A DNA stretch of 64,000 nucleotides from Wuchereria bancrofti (GCA_005281725.1 SSBO01000001.1:11533776-11597775), one strand, 5' to 3'; positions 36,601-49,989 are shown, numbered from the stretch's first letter. Translations and numbers: made by a program. The notes: generated by a model from the letters alone, not told the origin.

Positions 36601-39600
36601 TCATTATTTTATTAATTCAAGTCATAATACTTATTTGATTGGTAGTCAGGTGAAAGGTGAAGCAACTGTTGAAGGTTACATTAATGCTATTCGAAAAGGA
36701 GCTCGATTACTTGAATGTAAATTTATTTAATATATTTTACAATAATTTAATTAGTCAACCATTATCACTTCCTTATCATAATTTAAAAGTGATAATGATT
36801 AATTAATCATATAATATATCAAGAATGATTATTTGATTAGCAAATGAATAATTAAGAAAACTATTCTTTGATAAGCTAAATTAACGTACATGATATTATT
36901 GACGTAAAAATATTTTACTATATGATCAGATTATGTAATGATAAAGTAATTGTTGACGTGTTTAGTAGACGTTTTTGACGGAACTCACGGAGAACCGTGT
37001 ATTAGACATGGTGGCACACTGATATCATCGATATATTTGAAGGATGCTCTTATGGCAATTCGAAATTATGCCTTCAGATATACACCATATCCACTTATTT
37101 TAACCATTGAGAATCATTGTAGCTTAGAGCAACAACGTATTATGGCTAAAAATTTTGTTGAGGTTTTTTAATTTTTAAATTAAAATAATTATATTTGTTT
37201 TATAAATTTATCAACTTTCAATTTAATCGAAATTTCATTTTAATTAATTAATTAATTGGTTAATTTTTTTAAGATTCTTGGTAACAGTATTTATTTGGCA
37301 CCTAAAAATAAACCTTTAATACAATTACCATCACCTAATCAACTCAAATACAAATATCTTTTACGTGGCAAAGTAAGATCAATTACATATAAACGATATG
37401 CAAATAATAAGTATGATGAGGATGACGAAGTAGCCGGATCAGTGTTACTTATAGATCCGGAATTATCAAAATTAATATCGCTGTTTCAAGTTAAATTATC
37501 GAACAATTTGCGTGATGATATTGAAAAACGTACGTCTTCTAGATTTCTAATTAAATTTTAGGATTTTATTCGGTTTTAATTTAATTATGCGTGGTGAAAT
37601 AGATGAACCAATTTGAAGTTAAAATATATAATAATACTTCTTAAATCTATAATCGTTGATGTTAAGATTAATTTTAGGTTGGAGGAGTTGGGTACTGTTT
37701 TGAAAAATTTAATTAGTACAGGGGTCAATTTATCATCATCGAAGTAGTTAAAATACCAAAAAAAAAAAAGGATTCCTACATTATTAAATTTAATTTTCAA
37801 TTAACAACTAAACTATTATGTTTAAGTTACAATCTCTCGTAATACCTCTCTCTATTAGCACAAGCGGTGTTGTCACCTACAACACGGGCGATATTGTCTC
37901 TCCTTAATGACAAAAGTTGCATGTCATTGTTCATTTCAATTATTTAAAATCTTTCTCCGCAAAGAAGAATTAAAAAAAGTAGAGAGAATATGAAAAAAAT
38001 AAATGTTTATTGATTAATCTGTTTTCATCTGTATCACAATTTACAGATCCGGCAAATTGTTCAGTATCAATTTCGGAAACAAAAGTACGAAAACTGATGG
38101 AAATTACTGAATCATTTACTGCTTACAGTGCAAAACATTTTGTTAAATCATATCCGAAAGGTTTGCGACAAAATTCCAGCAATTTTTGTCCTATGCAATC
38201 ATGGATTTTTGGTATACAATCAGTTTCGCTTAATATGCAAACAAATGGCAAAGATATGGATGTTAATTCAGGATTATTTCGAATAAATGGAAATTGTGGT
38301 TACATCCTGAAACCATCTATTTTAATTGAAGGCCTAGGTAAGTTATATTAATTTAACAAATTTAGTTTTGAATTAGTTTTGTTGAAAAAAATAAAACGAA
38401 ATTATTAAGATATTATTAATCAATTTGATTAAGTAATAAAAATATTTTTGTTAATTTCCTAAAAATATTGGCGCAAATTGCCATGAATATATATTGTTGA
38501 CATATTGTGACAGAAGCAAAAAATGCATTAATTGATTGATTGATCAAAAATTTTGATCACTTATTTATTGATGTGTTATTTGTTTGCAAAAAAAGATTGC
38601 TATATTTTACATATTTCCATTTCATTCATATCATTCAATTCTTTTATTTAAAAAATTCATTTTCATTCGCGGTGCCAAATTTCAGATCTTCCGAGAGTTG
38701 CCAATACAATCCAAGTGATTATGAATTTATCGGTATATCTCTTTTTTTAATCAACAAAAACAAACTTTCATGTATTTAATTGAAATAAAATCTTTTTCGT
38801 CCATTGCATTGTCATACAATCACTCATAGATTATGCAAATTACTGTAAAATATCAGATTTCCGGAATGAATTCAGAACAAAATTACTTGCAAAACTTTAC
38901 TATATATTAAAGTCTTTGAATTTAATTTGATTATAAATCAAATTAAATAAGAAAAATTAAAAAAACTACGAGGATACAAAAGAAGTTAGTGATAATTTTA
39001 AGGTGATAAGTGGAGAATATTTGCCGAAGCCATTTTCAAAAGAAGGTGAAATTATTGATCCATATGTTATGGTGGAAATTCTTGGTATACCAGCTGATTG
39101 TAATAAATTTCAGACAAAAGTTATCGATAATAATGGGTAAATTAATTGATTTATAACATAACATTTTGTATTATTACCATTAAAAAAGAATTTTGCAAAA
39201 CAAATTTTTATATTTTAAAAATTTTCCTTACAATCCGTATTGAGCGAGATAAGAAGAATGGGAAGAATCATTGTTGATTGGAAAAATTTAATTTTAATGA
39301 AATTTATCACGCTTAATTTTATTCACAGCAATTATTGTATTGATTAATTCAAGATTTCAACCAGTTTGGAAGGATTCTTTTAAAATTGAATTACGTTGTC
39401 CAGAAATAGCAATGCTTCGATTATGTGTCAAAGATTATGATGCAGTTTCCACGGATGATTTTATCGGAGAATTTAGTATTCCAGTAAATAGCATTCGACA
39501 AGGTTTATTATTTGTCATCATAATTCATAAAATATTTAAGCATTTTTTCATTTTTAATTAAAAAAAAAAGAAACTTTTTAATTTGTTTTATTTTTTTTTT

Positions 39601-39881
39601 AAATTCAAAACAGTTGCTGAACTGATTTTAAAAATTATAAGCATAATTCTTTAATCAATTCGTGCATTTTTGTTCTTTCATAGTTTCACAAAAATTATTT
39701 AATCAGCTGATTAATCATTATCACTTATCATTGCTCTTCACCTCGTCACATATTTCTTTTAATTTCAGGTTATTCACTTGTCAATCTTTTTACTGGCTGT
39801 GATCGAATTTCTAATTCACCTGCTGCTATACTTATACATGTTGATTTTATTGATATAAATGTTGAACGAACGCATTTATGA
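33658..39881 (+). CDS. plc-4: Phosphoinositide phospholipase C, delta type
   Basis: Hydrolyses PIP2 to IP3 and diacylglycerol at membranes. Fourteen exons: 33658-33910, 34294-34388, 34587-34794, 35185-35270, 35586-35777, 36223-36328, 36513-36716, 36966-37162, 37274-37529, 38047-38337, 38686-38714, 39003-39136, 39354-39502, 39769-39881; all phases close, 770 residues. Domain order PH, EF-hands, X, Y, C2 with no extra domains, as in PLC-delta/C. elegans PLC-4. Catalytic residues are present: His in SSHNTYL, Glu and Asp in LELDVFDG (created across an intron), His in CIRHGGTL, Glu in LTIENHCS, Arg in [12 protein letters not shown]. The KGK of the X-Y linker edge reads RGK. The EF loop DANQTGKLSFNK lacks the final acid. 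C2 keeps DPYVMVEI and [13 protein letters not shown]. Three donors are weak (GTCATA, GTTTTT, GTGATT). Confidence 0.92.
34780..34945 (+). repeat. plc-4: Tandem repeat copying a plc-4 5' splice site
   Basis: The exon end and donor at 34794 (AATCAAACAG then GTATGA) is repeated three more times downstream as AATCAAACAGGTAAGA (twice) and AATTAAACAGGTGTGA, each with the intervening AATATTGATCAATCTTTTTA. Unit length is about 44-57 bases. The two middle copies carry better donor consensus than the genuine one. Confidence 0.85.
35756..35962 (+). mobile_element. Poly(A)-tailed retroposed sequence with 47-bp target duplication
   Basis: A block of about 97 bases (35803-35899), starting CATCTAATCAGTAG and ending GCAAAGTTC, is followed by 16 A (35900-35915). 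It is flanked by direct repeats 35756-35802 and 35916-35962 (47 bases, one mismatch), which include the end of a plc-4 exon and its donor. The same block is present at 51114-51225. The structure fits reverse-transcribed RNA inserted by a LINE machinery; the parent RNA is not recognised, and no RNA polymerase III boxes were identified. Confidence 0.75.
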
Positions 39882-41800
39882 AAGATAACTTTATTATGAA
39901 TTTCAGTATTGTCAGTAGTTAAAATAAAATTTATAGAGAATTAGATTAAAATTGAATTGAATTGCATTAAAAATTGAAATAGTACTGGAGTAAAGTAAAG
40001 TGAAATATAATTTTCTGATACAATCATTTTCAATGGGCGGAATATCATCATAATGCGCCATTTTTTATTCAATACATTTTTTTTTCTTTTCGGATATTTT
40101 TCTTTGCAACAAATATTATAATATATTCATTTGATAACTAATGAAAATAATGTCAGTTTCATTATTTGGCATATTTTAAGCAATTTTTATAAAATATTAA
40201 TTAATGGAAATTATATTAGTGCAAAATGATTAACGAATAAGTTTTGCTTATTTTCTCAAATAATTTTACAACCGGAATTGATCAAACTGGAATATTTTGT
40301 TGATAATTTTATTTGATAATAGATTTTAATTTTTAATGGTGGATCTATTGCAATTTGCTTCATTTTCTTAACACTAAAAATCTGAGAGAAATTAAATTGA
40401 GTTTAATTGTTTATTAAAGTTTTGCATTATTTACTTTTAAATTATTTCAACTATTTTTGTATTCGATTCAAAAATAATACATTTACAATCTTTGATCTCA
40501 TTTGTAGATTCTATAGTATGAATCAAATATATATGAAATGGTAAGATGGAATGAAAATGCGAGAATTGTGAATAATAAAGAGCAAAATATGCTTTACATG
40601 TGGTTTAGCATTGTGATAAGCGTGCTGGCGCTATTGGACGAGAAAGTTAGCGCCATTTGTTCATTTCTACATTCCTTGCTTGCTAGAATAAATCTATTGA
40701 AAAACATTTCTGAAGTGTAATAGAAGAAAGAAAAAGTCTTTCTGACACAAAATCTATGGTTAAAGCCTACGAATGTTTTTTTTTTTTCTTTTTTCTTTTT
40801 TTTTTCTGTTTGTATAATCGTTTCTTAGAATTTTTTTTTGAATTATAAAGATGAAATATTGAAATAATTGAATGAGGGATTTGTTGAAATGTTGAAGAAA
40901 TAATGTGCAAAAGTTTTACTGAGACAGATGAGAAAGAGAATTTTTAAAAATTTCTAAATTTTTCATAAAAGAATAAAAAAAAAAAAAATAAGAATGCTAA
41001 AATGATTGTAGTGATAGATAGACATATGCAAGAAAAAGAAAGAGAAAAAAAAAAAGAAAAAATTTTGAATGTTAGAAAAATATTATTGAGAGAGCGAAGG
41101 GAAAAAAGTTAAGTATAAGCTTTAAGGTTATACTTTGATTTGCTTGCAGCGAAGCAATCTGTTCGAATAACTAAAAGAATTTGTCATAGAATTTAAAAAA
41201 AAAAAATTATACAACTACACTGTCTGTTATCTATGACTCTTCCATCTTATTTATATTTTTTTTTTTTCATTCTAATCCTTCGTTTATTTTAGTGAAATTA
41301 GAAAGTAGTAGTTTAGTGAGATGTTTGAAATGTTAAAACAAGCATAGAACCACCTGACATTTATGTTATATGCTTAACTACAAATGTTGCTATACTGAAG
41401 AGAGAGAGAGAGAGAGGGAGAGAATTAAATAGATAGAAAGATAGATAGATCAATTGATTGATTGATAGATAGATAGATAGATAGATAGATAGAATGAGGA
41501 GGAGATGTGCTATCATAGTGAAATAATATCTCAAACTTTTTAACGAACAATTTCTGCTTAGTTATACATAGACAAGTAGTAGTACTATAGAGTGATACAC
41601 ATTAGAATAAATAAAATCTACCATTTAGCTATATTCTAAGCTAACTTAGTTCTATCTCAAATAGAAGCTTCTATTTCTCTTCTAATTCTTCTCGAAAGTG
41701 TTAACACTCAGCTAACTCTACTCATTAATTCATTTCATTTCATATCGCATATTTATTGTTCATCAACAATTCTCTTCAATTGTATACATCAAAACAAGAA
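39882..41800. other. Intergenic upstream of the myosin light chain gene
   Basis: No coding exon recognised. It contains poly-T, GA and GATA tracts near 41400-41492 and should hold the 3' region of plc-4 and the promoter of the light chain gene. No specific motif can be claimed. Confidence 0.55.
41399..41492. repeat. GA then GATA microsatellite
   Basis: About nine GA units at 41399-41420 followed by interrupted GATA/GATT repeats to 41492, about 300 bp upstream of the light-chain start codon. Confidence 0.9.
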
Positions 41801-44800
41801 ATGCCTTCACAAGCTGGTAAATTTTCATTTTTCAATTTGTTTTTTATTGAAATATTTTAATTATTAATTTTTAATAAAATAATAATAATTCTATTATAGT
41901 TAATTTGAGAGGAAAAAAAAAAGGTCAAAAGAGTAAAGTAATAAAGTAACATTCGACTGATCAATTCAAAGGATAATGAATGTCTTTTTATAGAATATTT
42001 CTAACTAGAATATTTGTTATAAATAAAGAGAAAAAGTATAAAGAAAAAGTTTATAATTAATTGAAATCATTAAAACAAACATTACTGTGTCGGTAAGTTC
42101 TACCATAAGTAAGTAATAGAATTTATTATGTGTTACAAATACATAAAGTTATATGAATGATCAATAAAATGAATCACAATAATATGAACGAAAATTTTAT
42201 TACTATTTCTAATCTTTGCAACAATATTCTTATATAATGATAAATTATTTATGAAATTGTGATAATCATTATGCAATGATTTGAAAAGTAATAGATTGAT
42301 TTGTATTAGAGGTTAAAAAAAATTGATAACGCTAACTAATACAATAAAACCATAATTAACTGATAAGTCTGTAAGGTACAGTATCAAACTGTAACATACA
42401 GTATACAGCATTAACCTGTATGATACAGTACAGTACACTTTATTCGTTGATAACTTTTATTTGTTGATAATTTTTTTGTTATTCGTTATTCGTTGATAAC
42501 TTTATTTAAACTAAAATTGTCATAGCTCAATTATTTGATAAAGATTTACATATAAAGTAATAGGTATTCGACAAAGATACGCAATATTTACAACTGTAAT
42601 CTTTACTTAATCATAAAATTCAGTCATAAAATTTGTTACTGTAAAAAGAAAAAAAAAATGAGGAAGGAATTAATCAGTTTTTACTTTGATACTTTCCAAA
42701 ATCACATAATATCAAAAAATGATTTTTTGCTGCCAATGTAGCATTAATCTGTAAATTAGTGATTTTTATTAAATAACATAATAGAATCAGGTTTTATACC
42801 ATTTTCGTTTGACTTTATAACCTTCGTAAAACTAAAGAATATTTATGATTAAAAAGAAAAAGTTTAATCGATTCGTAAATTTACAAAAACAATTTTCCTT
42901 CATTCTAGGTTGGATTTTCACGAGCAAAGTTTATAAACTTTAATGATTTGATAAAAAAGTAAATTCTATTCTATTGATTTAATAAAAAATTAAATCCTAT
43001 TTTAGTGATTTAATAAAAAAAGTCATGAATTTCATTTAACATTTAATCCGTGCAACATTATCATTATTAGCAACTCCTCTATTTTCCATCATATTCATAA
43101 ATTCATTAACCTTTTTTTTTTGCTTCATTCATATTAATTTACGCTAACGTGGTTTGAAATAACGAAAGATAGTTGTAAAAATTTAGTCAAGTATTAAAAT
43201 TTTAAACAAAATTTTTACTTTTACCAATTTATTATTTCTAGAAATATTCTGAAACTGAATGACAAGTCCTAAAGGAACTTAAAACGAATGTTTACTTCAT
43301 ATCGATGCCTCTCATTCTTTTACTTTAAATACAGCTGCTGTTTATTTAACCTGATGAGAGATACTGGTATGCACTTATATCCGGAAATCTAAAAATATAG
43401 AACTTTTCAGACTTTTTTAAGCTACTAATGAAATTAATGAATTTTTTATTTAAAATTTTTATCCTCCCTTTTTTTCTATTCATTTCAATTTCTTATTTGA
43501 AATAAAATATAAAATATAATTACTTTTTCTGCAACTCTTTGATTTTTGTTTAAAAATTTGTTAAATGATATTGTATAAAAGTGAATTAGTGGTCCAATAA
43601 CTATAAAATTCGAAAGATTAGTGTGATATAAATTTTTATAATGATTTTATAAAGAATTTAACATATATTACGCATATTTTTAAAACGTTAAATTGTTTTA
43701 TTACATTTTCACTTGCATTAGTTATTTTTCTATGATTGTTTTATAGGTTATTACTTCCTTAACTAAACCATAATCCGAATATTTTTGAACAATTATGAAA
43801 TTATGTCCTTGAAAAAGAAATTGATTACTCTGTTAGATTTAAGTTTCATTTTATAAAGAATTCATATTTATTAGCAAAACTATTCTAGTAACCTATTATA
43901 ATCCATAGTATAAGTTGCTAGATATTCCAACAGGTATGAGAAACGTTAAGAGTCAAAACTAATCGATCATACCTATTTAAATTATTTAAATTACAAGATT
44001 ACAGATAAATTTTAGTATCAAATAGATAAAATTGATTCATTTCATATTTTGTATTTATTTCTTTTATTAATACTACAATTTTATATACTCTCTACGAGGT
44101 TCATTATAATATGTTTCCGTAAATAGATTTCCGATATTTACAAAAAAAAAAGAAAAAATAACGAATGATTTTTTTTTTATTTGGGGAAAACGATTGATTT
44201 TTTTATCTTCTTTTTTATTTCAATTTATTTAAACTTTATTTTTTCTTATTCATTCAACATCCACTTATTGTAATCATTTTAGTTCTCAATTTATGTTAGT
44301 CTTTTTTTTTGAGAACTTTTCAATTTTTAGTGATATTTTACCAATCTACTTTCCAATACTGTATTTCCTCATCAAATATCATAAATATTTTTTTGCATTA
44401 TTAAAGCAATAAAAGCATTCTTAGAAGTGCAATATAATTACATTAGCTTTTTGAAATAAAGTATAAAATATGTAAGAAAGCATAAACATAATTCACAAAT
44501 AATCTTTATTAAGTTTAGTATAATATGTTCCCGTAAATAGATTTCCGATATTTATTGAAAAAAAAAACGAATTAATATTGCAAAAAAAAAAAAAAATAAT
44601 GATAGATTCAAGAGAGAGAGGGAGAGAAAAAAAAAACACCAACAAATTATTGTATTTCATTTTCAATAATTAATGAAACATATATTCCTTAACAAAAAGG
44701 ATTAATTCATAATTAATGATAAAGTTTAATTGTAGTGAACTATCTAGAAAGAAACAGTTATACCGGAAAATAATTATCAAATATCAAAGCTATCGTTTTT

Positions 44801-45896
44801 TTTCTTTTGAATTCAATTCATTAAAAATATTAGTCATAAAATTTTAACAATAATAGTAATTAATAATTGTAATTATAGAGTTAAAAGAAATATTTCTCTT
44901 ATATGACGAAGAATTGGATGGTAAAATTGATGGTACACAGATCGGTGATGTTGTACGAGCTGCTGGTCTTAAGCCAACAAATGCTATGGTTGTTAAAGCA
45001 AGTGGAGCTGAATATAAACGAAAAGGTGAAAAACGTTTGACATTCGAAGAATGGATGCCAATTTATGAACAATTAAGCAAAGAGAAGGTTTCCACTTTTT
45101 TTTTTTTTTTTTTTTGAACAATTTTTTAATAATAAATTAGAAATTATTTATTTCAGATATGTTAAATTATTAATTACGATTAATTAGTGATTATCGTAAA
45201 AATTACTCACGATCTATTTGATAGCTTAATTATTTTTTTAGAAATTTTTTAGGAACAAGGAACGTTCCAGGATTTTGTTGAAGGATTGAAAGTTTTTGAT
45301 AAAGAAGAATCAGGAAAGGTATAGTGTTTTTCCTTTTTCTTTTTCTTATCTTTATCTTCTAAATTTTTGATTTTTTTTTTTTGATTAAAATTTGTTAAAG
45401 TGTTATAAATAAAAAGAAGATAAGTCTAATTTTCCAAAGATTCCTATTAACAAGTGATTCTTAAATTAATAAGCAAATTAATGAAAAGATAATTAAGTTT
45501 TTCCAACTGTATCTAAGTCATAATTAATGATAAATTTAATAAGTAAAATTGAGAATACATATAAATTAGCAGAAAATTTATAGATGAAAAAGTAATAATT
45601 CAAAAAAAAAAATCATTAATCAATATTTTACAGATTATGGCAGCAGAATTAAGGCATGTACTGATGGCCTTAGGTGAGCGTTTGTCAGCTGAAGAAGCAG
45701 ATGAAATAATGAAAGGTACGGAAGATGGAGAAGGAATGGTCGCTTATGAAGGTAACTAACTAATTAACTTAATTAGCTTTGATTTTTGATTTGGACAATT
45801 GATTATTATTATTATTCATATTCAAATAAATGATGATAAATATTCATTTTAGCATTCGTCAAGAAAGTACTAGCTGGACCATTTCCGGATGATTAA
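41801..45896 (+). CDS. mlc-3: Essential myosin light chain
   Basis: Calmodulin-superfamily light chain that wraps the first IQ motif of myosin II heavy chain in muscle. Exons 41801-41816, 44879-45087, 45253-45318, 45634-45751 and 45853-45896 close in phases 1,0,0,1 and give 150 residues, about the length of C. elegans MLC-3. Support: [68 protein letters not shown] and the C-terminus [12 protein letters not shown] loops lack key acidic positions (first loop [12 protein letters not shown] ends in Gln), as is usual for essential light chains that do not bind calcium. The first coding exon is only 16 nt (MPSQA) before a 3.06-kb intron, which may carry muscle control elements. Assignment to mlc-3 rather than a paralogue is from remembered similarity. 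Confidence 0.85.
44107..44554. repeat. mlc-3: Pair of 34-bp direct repeats in mlc-3 intron 1
   Basis: 44107-44140 and 44521-44554 share the sequence beginning TAATATGTTTCCGTAAATAG with one mismatch; each is followed shortly by a poly-A run. They lie 325-770 bp before exon 2. Confidence 0.8.
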
Positions 45897-47585
45897 ATCG
45901 GTTGATGATACTGGATGAGAGAGAGAGAGAGAAAGATCAATGCAATGCAATTACAGCAAACAGAAGAAATATTAATTCTAACTCTTTTAAAAATTTTCTT
46001 TTTTTCATTTTTCAATTTTCTTTTAAAAATTTCTTTTTGAATTGAATGAAATTAAAAAGAGTTATTGTGATAGCAGAATGAAATTAAAAGTATGTTTAAA
46101 AATTGAAAAGTTTGAAAAATTTTAAATTTTGGAAGAAAAAAAAAAAAGAAATTCATTGATGAGTTGATTCTTTTACAATCAATCTTTTCGCATGAAGAAA
46201 CTTACTTAATATATTTAGATTGCCATTTTTAATTCTATCATTATCACATGTCTCATAGTATTGCTAATTCTATAAGTTATGCTCAATTTAGCTAAGTATT
46301 TTAACTTCTTGTAGCTAAGAAATAAGAAATAAACACTTCATGCATTTATATATATATCACAGCATTGTCTACTAATTTGTGATCAAATAGTAAATTGTTT
46401 CGGTGATTTTTTCTATTTTTTCTTTCTTTTTGTTTGATGAAATTTGGCTAAACATTTTTGAAATTCGAAACATTAATATAAGTTAATAGTATTTGAACAT
46501 ATTTGTTCATAATATTCTCATATGCTTATGTTTTTTTTCGCCACAATATAACAACAATATGCTACATTATTATTCATAACATACAAATAAATGGAATTTG
46601 TGTATTATTTATTCCATTTTATATGTTTTATTGATAGAATTTTGATTAGCTGAATTTGAAAGTGAGAAAAAAACGGAATAGTTTAATGATTAAAGGAGTT
46701 TTTAAGGCTATCCAGCTAGAATCGCTGTATTTTGAATAATAGCACATTAGCATTTTAGTGATGTAATAAGAAAGAATAAATGAAAAAGAGCAACAAAATC
46801 TTTTATAATTCAATTGCTTGTTTCTTTCAGATAGACCAAGAGTACTTGCAAAGTTATCTTCAAACATGACGAAATATAAATTCAAAAATAAAGTTGTTCA
46901 GCTATAAAGTGATTTCATGATTTACTAAAGATTGATTGTGAAGTGGAAAATATCTATTCATTAAATAAAAAACACAATATGAAGAGTAGATAATGACAGC
47001 AACCTATAAAAGTAATGGTATTCTGAGTTGAATATAAGGAATCAGGGAGCAAACTGAAGAAAATTATTCGATTAATATCCACTTAAAAACGAGATCCGTA
47101 CAAACAATGCAAATTTCTTTTTTGATAAAGTAACCTTATCATAAAATCTCCATTTTGCTTCTCAATAAAATAAAATCACGACTTTGCTCGAATGCTAGCA
47201 TAGCTAATTTTAGCTAGATATTCAAAAGCTCGAAAGCAATCTAATAACAAGACTCAAAAGTTTCCAATAAACATTAACATTGGTAAATTTTATTTTCTTT
47301 CAAAAAGTTCCTCGTTTGAGAAAAGATGGGAATAGGATCGTTTTAAAAAATACTCTCTGAAAAAAAAAACTCTCTGCAAAATTCGATGAGTCCAGCATTC
47401 TAGGACGACTAATTTCATGCATTTAATGATTCCATCACTTTTGCTCTGCCACATAAGCCGTTTACAAAGATATTTTATTCCATTCGTAATAAAAATTTAG
47501 TTTTTATACTAGCACATAATCAAATTAATAGATCGAAGTTAATCACCTAAAGAATATCTACCAACAAACAGAAACAAAACACTCA
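45897..47585. other. Convergent intergenic region
   Basis: Lies between the 3' ends of the light chain gene (+) and the 107-residue orphan (-). AT-rich, with a GA run at 45918-45932. No gene supported; an open stretch after TTTCTTTCAG at 46831 has no partner exon. Confidence 0.5.
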
Positions 47586-48630
47586 TTAAGATCGTGCGCT
47601 AATCCGTAAAGCTGTCGCAATGATTTGCTCCTTGCTCTGCACTTTCAGCGCTTCAGTTTCAGCTTTGTTTTTTGCGCTTCGCGATCGAATAAGCAAGAAT
47701 AACAACAGATAAGTGTACAACCTAGCACGACCACGGTTTAAATAACCTGAAATCAGATATGAAAATTTTCTCAACCAGGATGAAAAGTACCTGAGTAGGA
47801 TCTGTTTCTATCAACAGGACTGTGTGATGATGTACGCTTATACAAAATGCATTCTCCGACATTTTATTGGATAGCAAATAGAAGTATGGCTAAAAATATG
47901 GCCGCGGCTTCATACAATTTGAGGAAACGCTTTATTGGGAAAGACAGAAGAAAAATTTTTGATAAAATAAACGATAGGAAGCTCCACCAGTAACTAATAA
48001 CTTTAAAAGCTGCGACGAAAAATTGAACGTATAGTAGAATGAGTTAATATACAACCGTAATTTTTCTACTCATTTTCCTTCAATCTCTCTTCTCTCCCAC
48101 TCTTCCAAAATTTGGCAGTCTGATTAAAACGCAATTATCAATCAAAATATAATGAATTAAGGGTAAAAGCTAATGTTAGCGATTTCTTCTGTAACATATA
48201 TGGTTGCTTTTGGGTTTCGCTTATAAATATAATCGGTTTTTATGAACAAAACTAAAGCATATAACTTTCACCACTCACAACCTCAAAAATGTCCTAAACT
48301 TTGGTTTAAAAATACCCACGGAGCTACGGTTTCATCATCTGGCTAACCTCATTCTTCTTGAAAGTTATTGAGAAAAGCTCCTTCCTAATAGTATTTTCAA
48401 TATGATCACAATATCGATAAATCATCTGTCACAGTTAAAATACTCAATCAACAAATACGGAACTTACACGATTGTTCTTTAAGCCAAAATCTTCCTTCCC
48501 ACCACTTGTACATCGGTCGTAAGATTATATTGGTCTTCATTGTATGTACCACTTGACCATATAAATGACCTGCCTGCCCAGCAACTTGCTTCATTAACGT
48601 AAATCCTTGCTTCACTGCTCCCTGAGCCAT
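47586..48630 (-). CDS. 107-residue small protein, unrecognised
   Basis: I do not recognise this protein. Two exons, 48468-48630 and 47586-47746, join in phase 1 through a GTAAGT donor and TGATTTCAG acceptor to give 107 residues. The N-terminal half is Gly/Gln/Val-rich with an aromatic patch (MYKWWEGRFW, about residues 41-50); a basic NRGRARLY precedes a short hydrophobic segment (TYLLLFLLI, about residues 64-72), and the C-terminus is a charged helix. Composition and size resemble small mitochondrial inner-membrane subunits, but that is only an impression. The ATG at 48630 follows AATTTCAG by four bases, typical of a trans-spliced nematode start. It is divergent from separase. Confidence 0.65.
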
Positions 48631-48867
48631 TTTCACTGAAATTTCAATTAATTGAAATTTTTATATAAATTTGAAAATTTTTTTTTATTAATTGAAAATT
48701 TTTTTCTTAATATAACCGTCCTTCTTTATTTTATAAACATTAAAAGAAATCTTATTCCCATAAAAATAATTCACATAAGCATTAGATTTTTGAGTTATTT
48801 AAATGGATAAGACATAATTAACACAATAAATATGTACAAGTGAGCAGTTTTTTAATGGCAAAATTGA

Positions 48868-48996
48868 AGGGACCATTTAGAAGAGACGTTATGTCTCTGC
48901 CAGGGTTATCCGGAAGAGATGTTATGTCTTTGTCAGAGCCATCCGGAGGAAGCGTAACGTGACAAGTTCATCTCATCCGGAAGAGACGTGATGTGT
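48868..48996. repeat. Four-unit 33-bp minisatellite in a divergent promoter region
   Basis: Units begin at about 48868, 48907, 48941 and 48975 and share ATCCGGAAGAGACGTTATGT-like sequence with decay. Each carries a GGA core preceded by CCG (absent in the first), and most carry ACGT or a close variant. It lies 240-370 bp upstream of the 107-residue gene and about 1 kb upstream of separase. Confidence 0.7.
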
Positions 48997-49979
48997 AACA
49001 TACGTAAAAACAACAATCAGTCCAAGTGATACCTATTACAGGTGCTGGAACTACCTACCACCCACAAATCAAAGCAAAGAAAACACACAACTAACAACCA
49101 ACCAAATACGAGAAATAGGGTTGCAACAGTGATGAGACTCTTGAAGTTGGTTCTTTTCCACCACTTCAAATTTCAAATTTCCCTTTCATTGCTTACGTTT
49201 TTGTTACGTGGGAAAGGAGGCGTACGTGGACTGTGTAGTTTAGACGTATTGTTGTGGTTGACTTAGAGCTCATTTAGTTTTTATCTTTATCAGATCTCTT
49301 GAGTTGGGTGATAAATTATTGAGCGATACTAACTTATAAGGGTTATTTTAACTAAATTAATCTTCTGAATTCACAGGCGTAATAGAAATGTGCCTTACAA
49401 AAACCTTAGAAAGCAACCAGTAATCGTAATGAAACACAAAGTTCATCATTGTTTTATTTTTAACCTTGCAACAATGTTTTTATGATTGCATTGATTGAAT
49501 GAATCAACAGTGTAGTACTGTAGGTAGTGGTGGTCCTGTTAGGAAGAAATAAATTCTTATTGGTTGAGAAGAGAAATTAGTACTAATTAGCAGCGTTCAA
49601 ATTAGCATTTAACAACGCTAGTTTTTTTCTGACTTATTATTATGCTTTCAATTCTTACTATCTATACACATATATCAACTTAGCAGCGTCATTAATATTT
49701 TAAATGTTTTATCTTGCTAATATTTCTTTCTTATTAATAAACTATTCCTACTTGAAAGCCTAATATAAATCAGTGCAAATCTACACAAATAAGTGGTAGA
49801 AAAGTTAGTTTCAAATTTCAAGACTTAAATTGCAAAAGAACTTTAAGTTTAAGTTTAATTAATTTAATGCAAGCCTGAAGATTTTGAAATCTTCAATTTA
49901 CAAACTTTAGTTAAAAGTGTAAGAGGCATCAAATGCGCTAGGTGTTCGCACTTACTGTGTTCAAATTTACTTCCAAAAA

Positions 49980-49989
49980 AAATTTCAGG
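49980..49989 (+). other. sep-1: Probable trans-splice acceptor of separase
   Basis: AAATTTCAGG directly precedes the separase ATG at 49990. No upstream coding exon was found, so this is most simply the spliced-leader acceptor. Confidence 0.5.

Noticed and set aside
41423..41492. Regular short repeats considered as a CRISPR-like array
   Set aside because: Units are 4-bp GATA microsatellite without spacers, in a eukaryotic genome.
46832..46904. Open stretch after a very good TTTCTTTCAG acceptor
   Set aside because: No upstream exon with a matching donor, and the opposite strand is equally open; isolated.
47808..47898. Possible extra exon of the 107-residue gene, bounded by TTTTTAG and CAG/GTAC
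   Set aside because: In the phase set by the first exon it reaches a stop within nine codons; the two-exon model closes without it.
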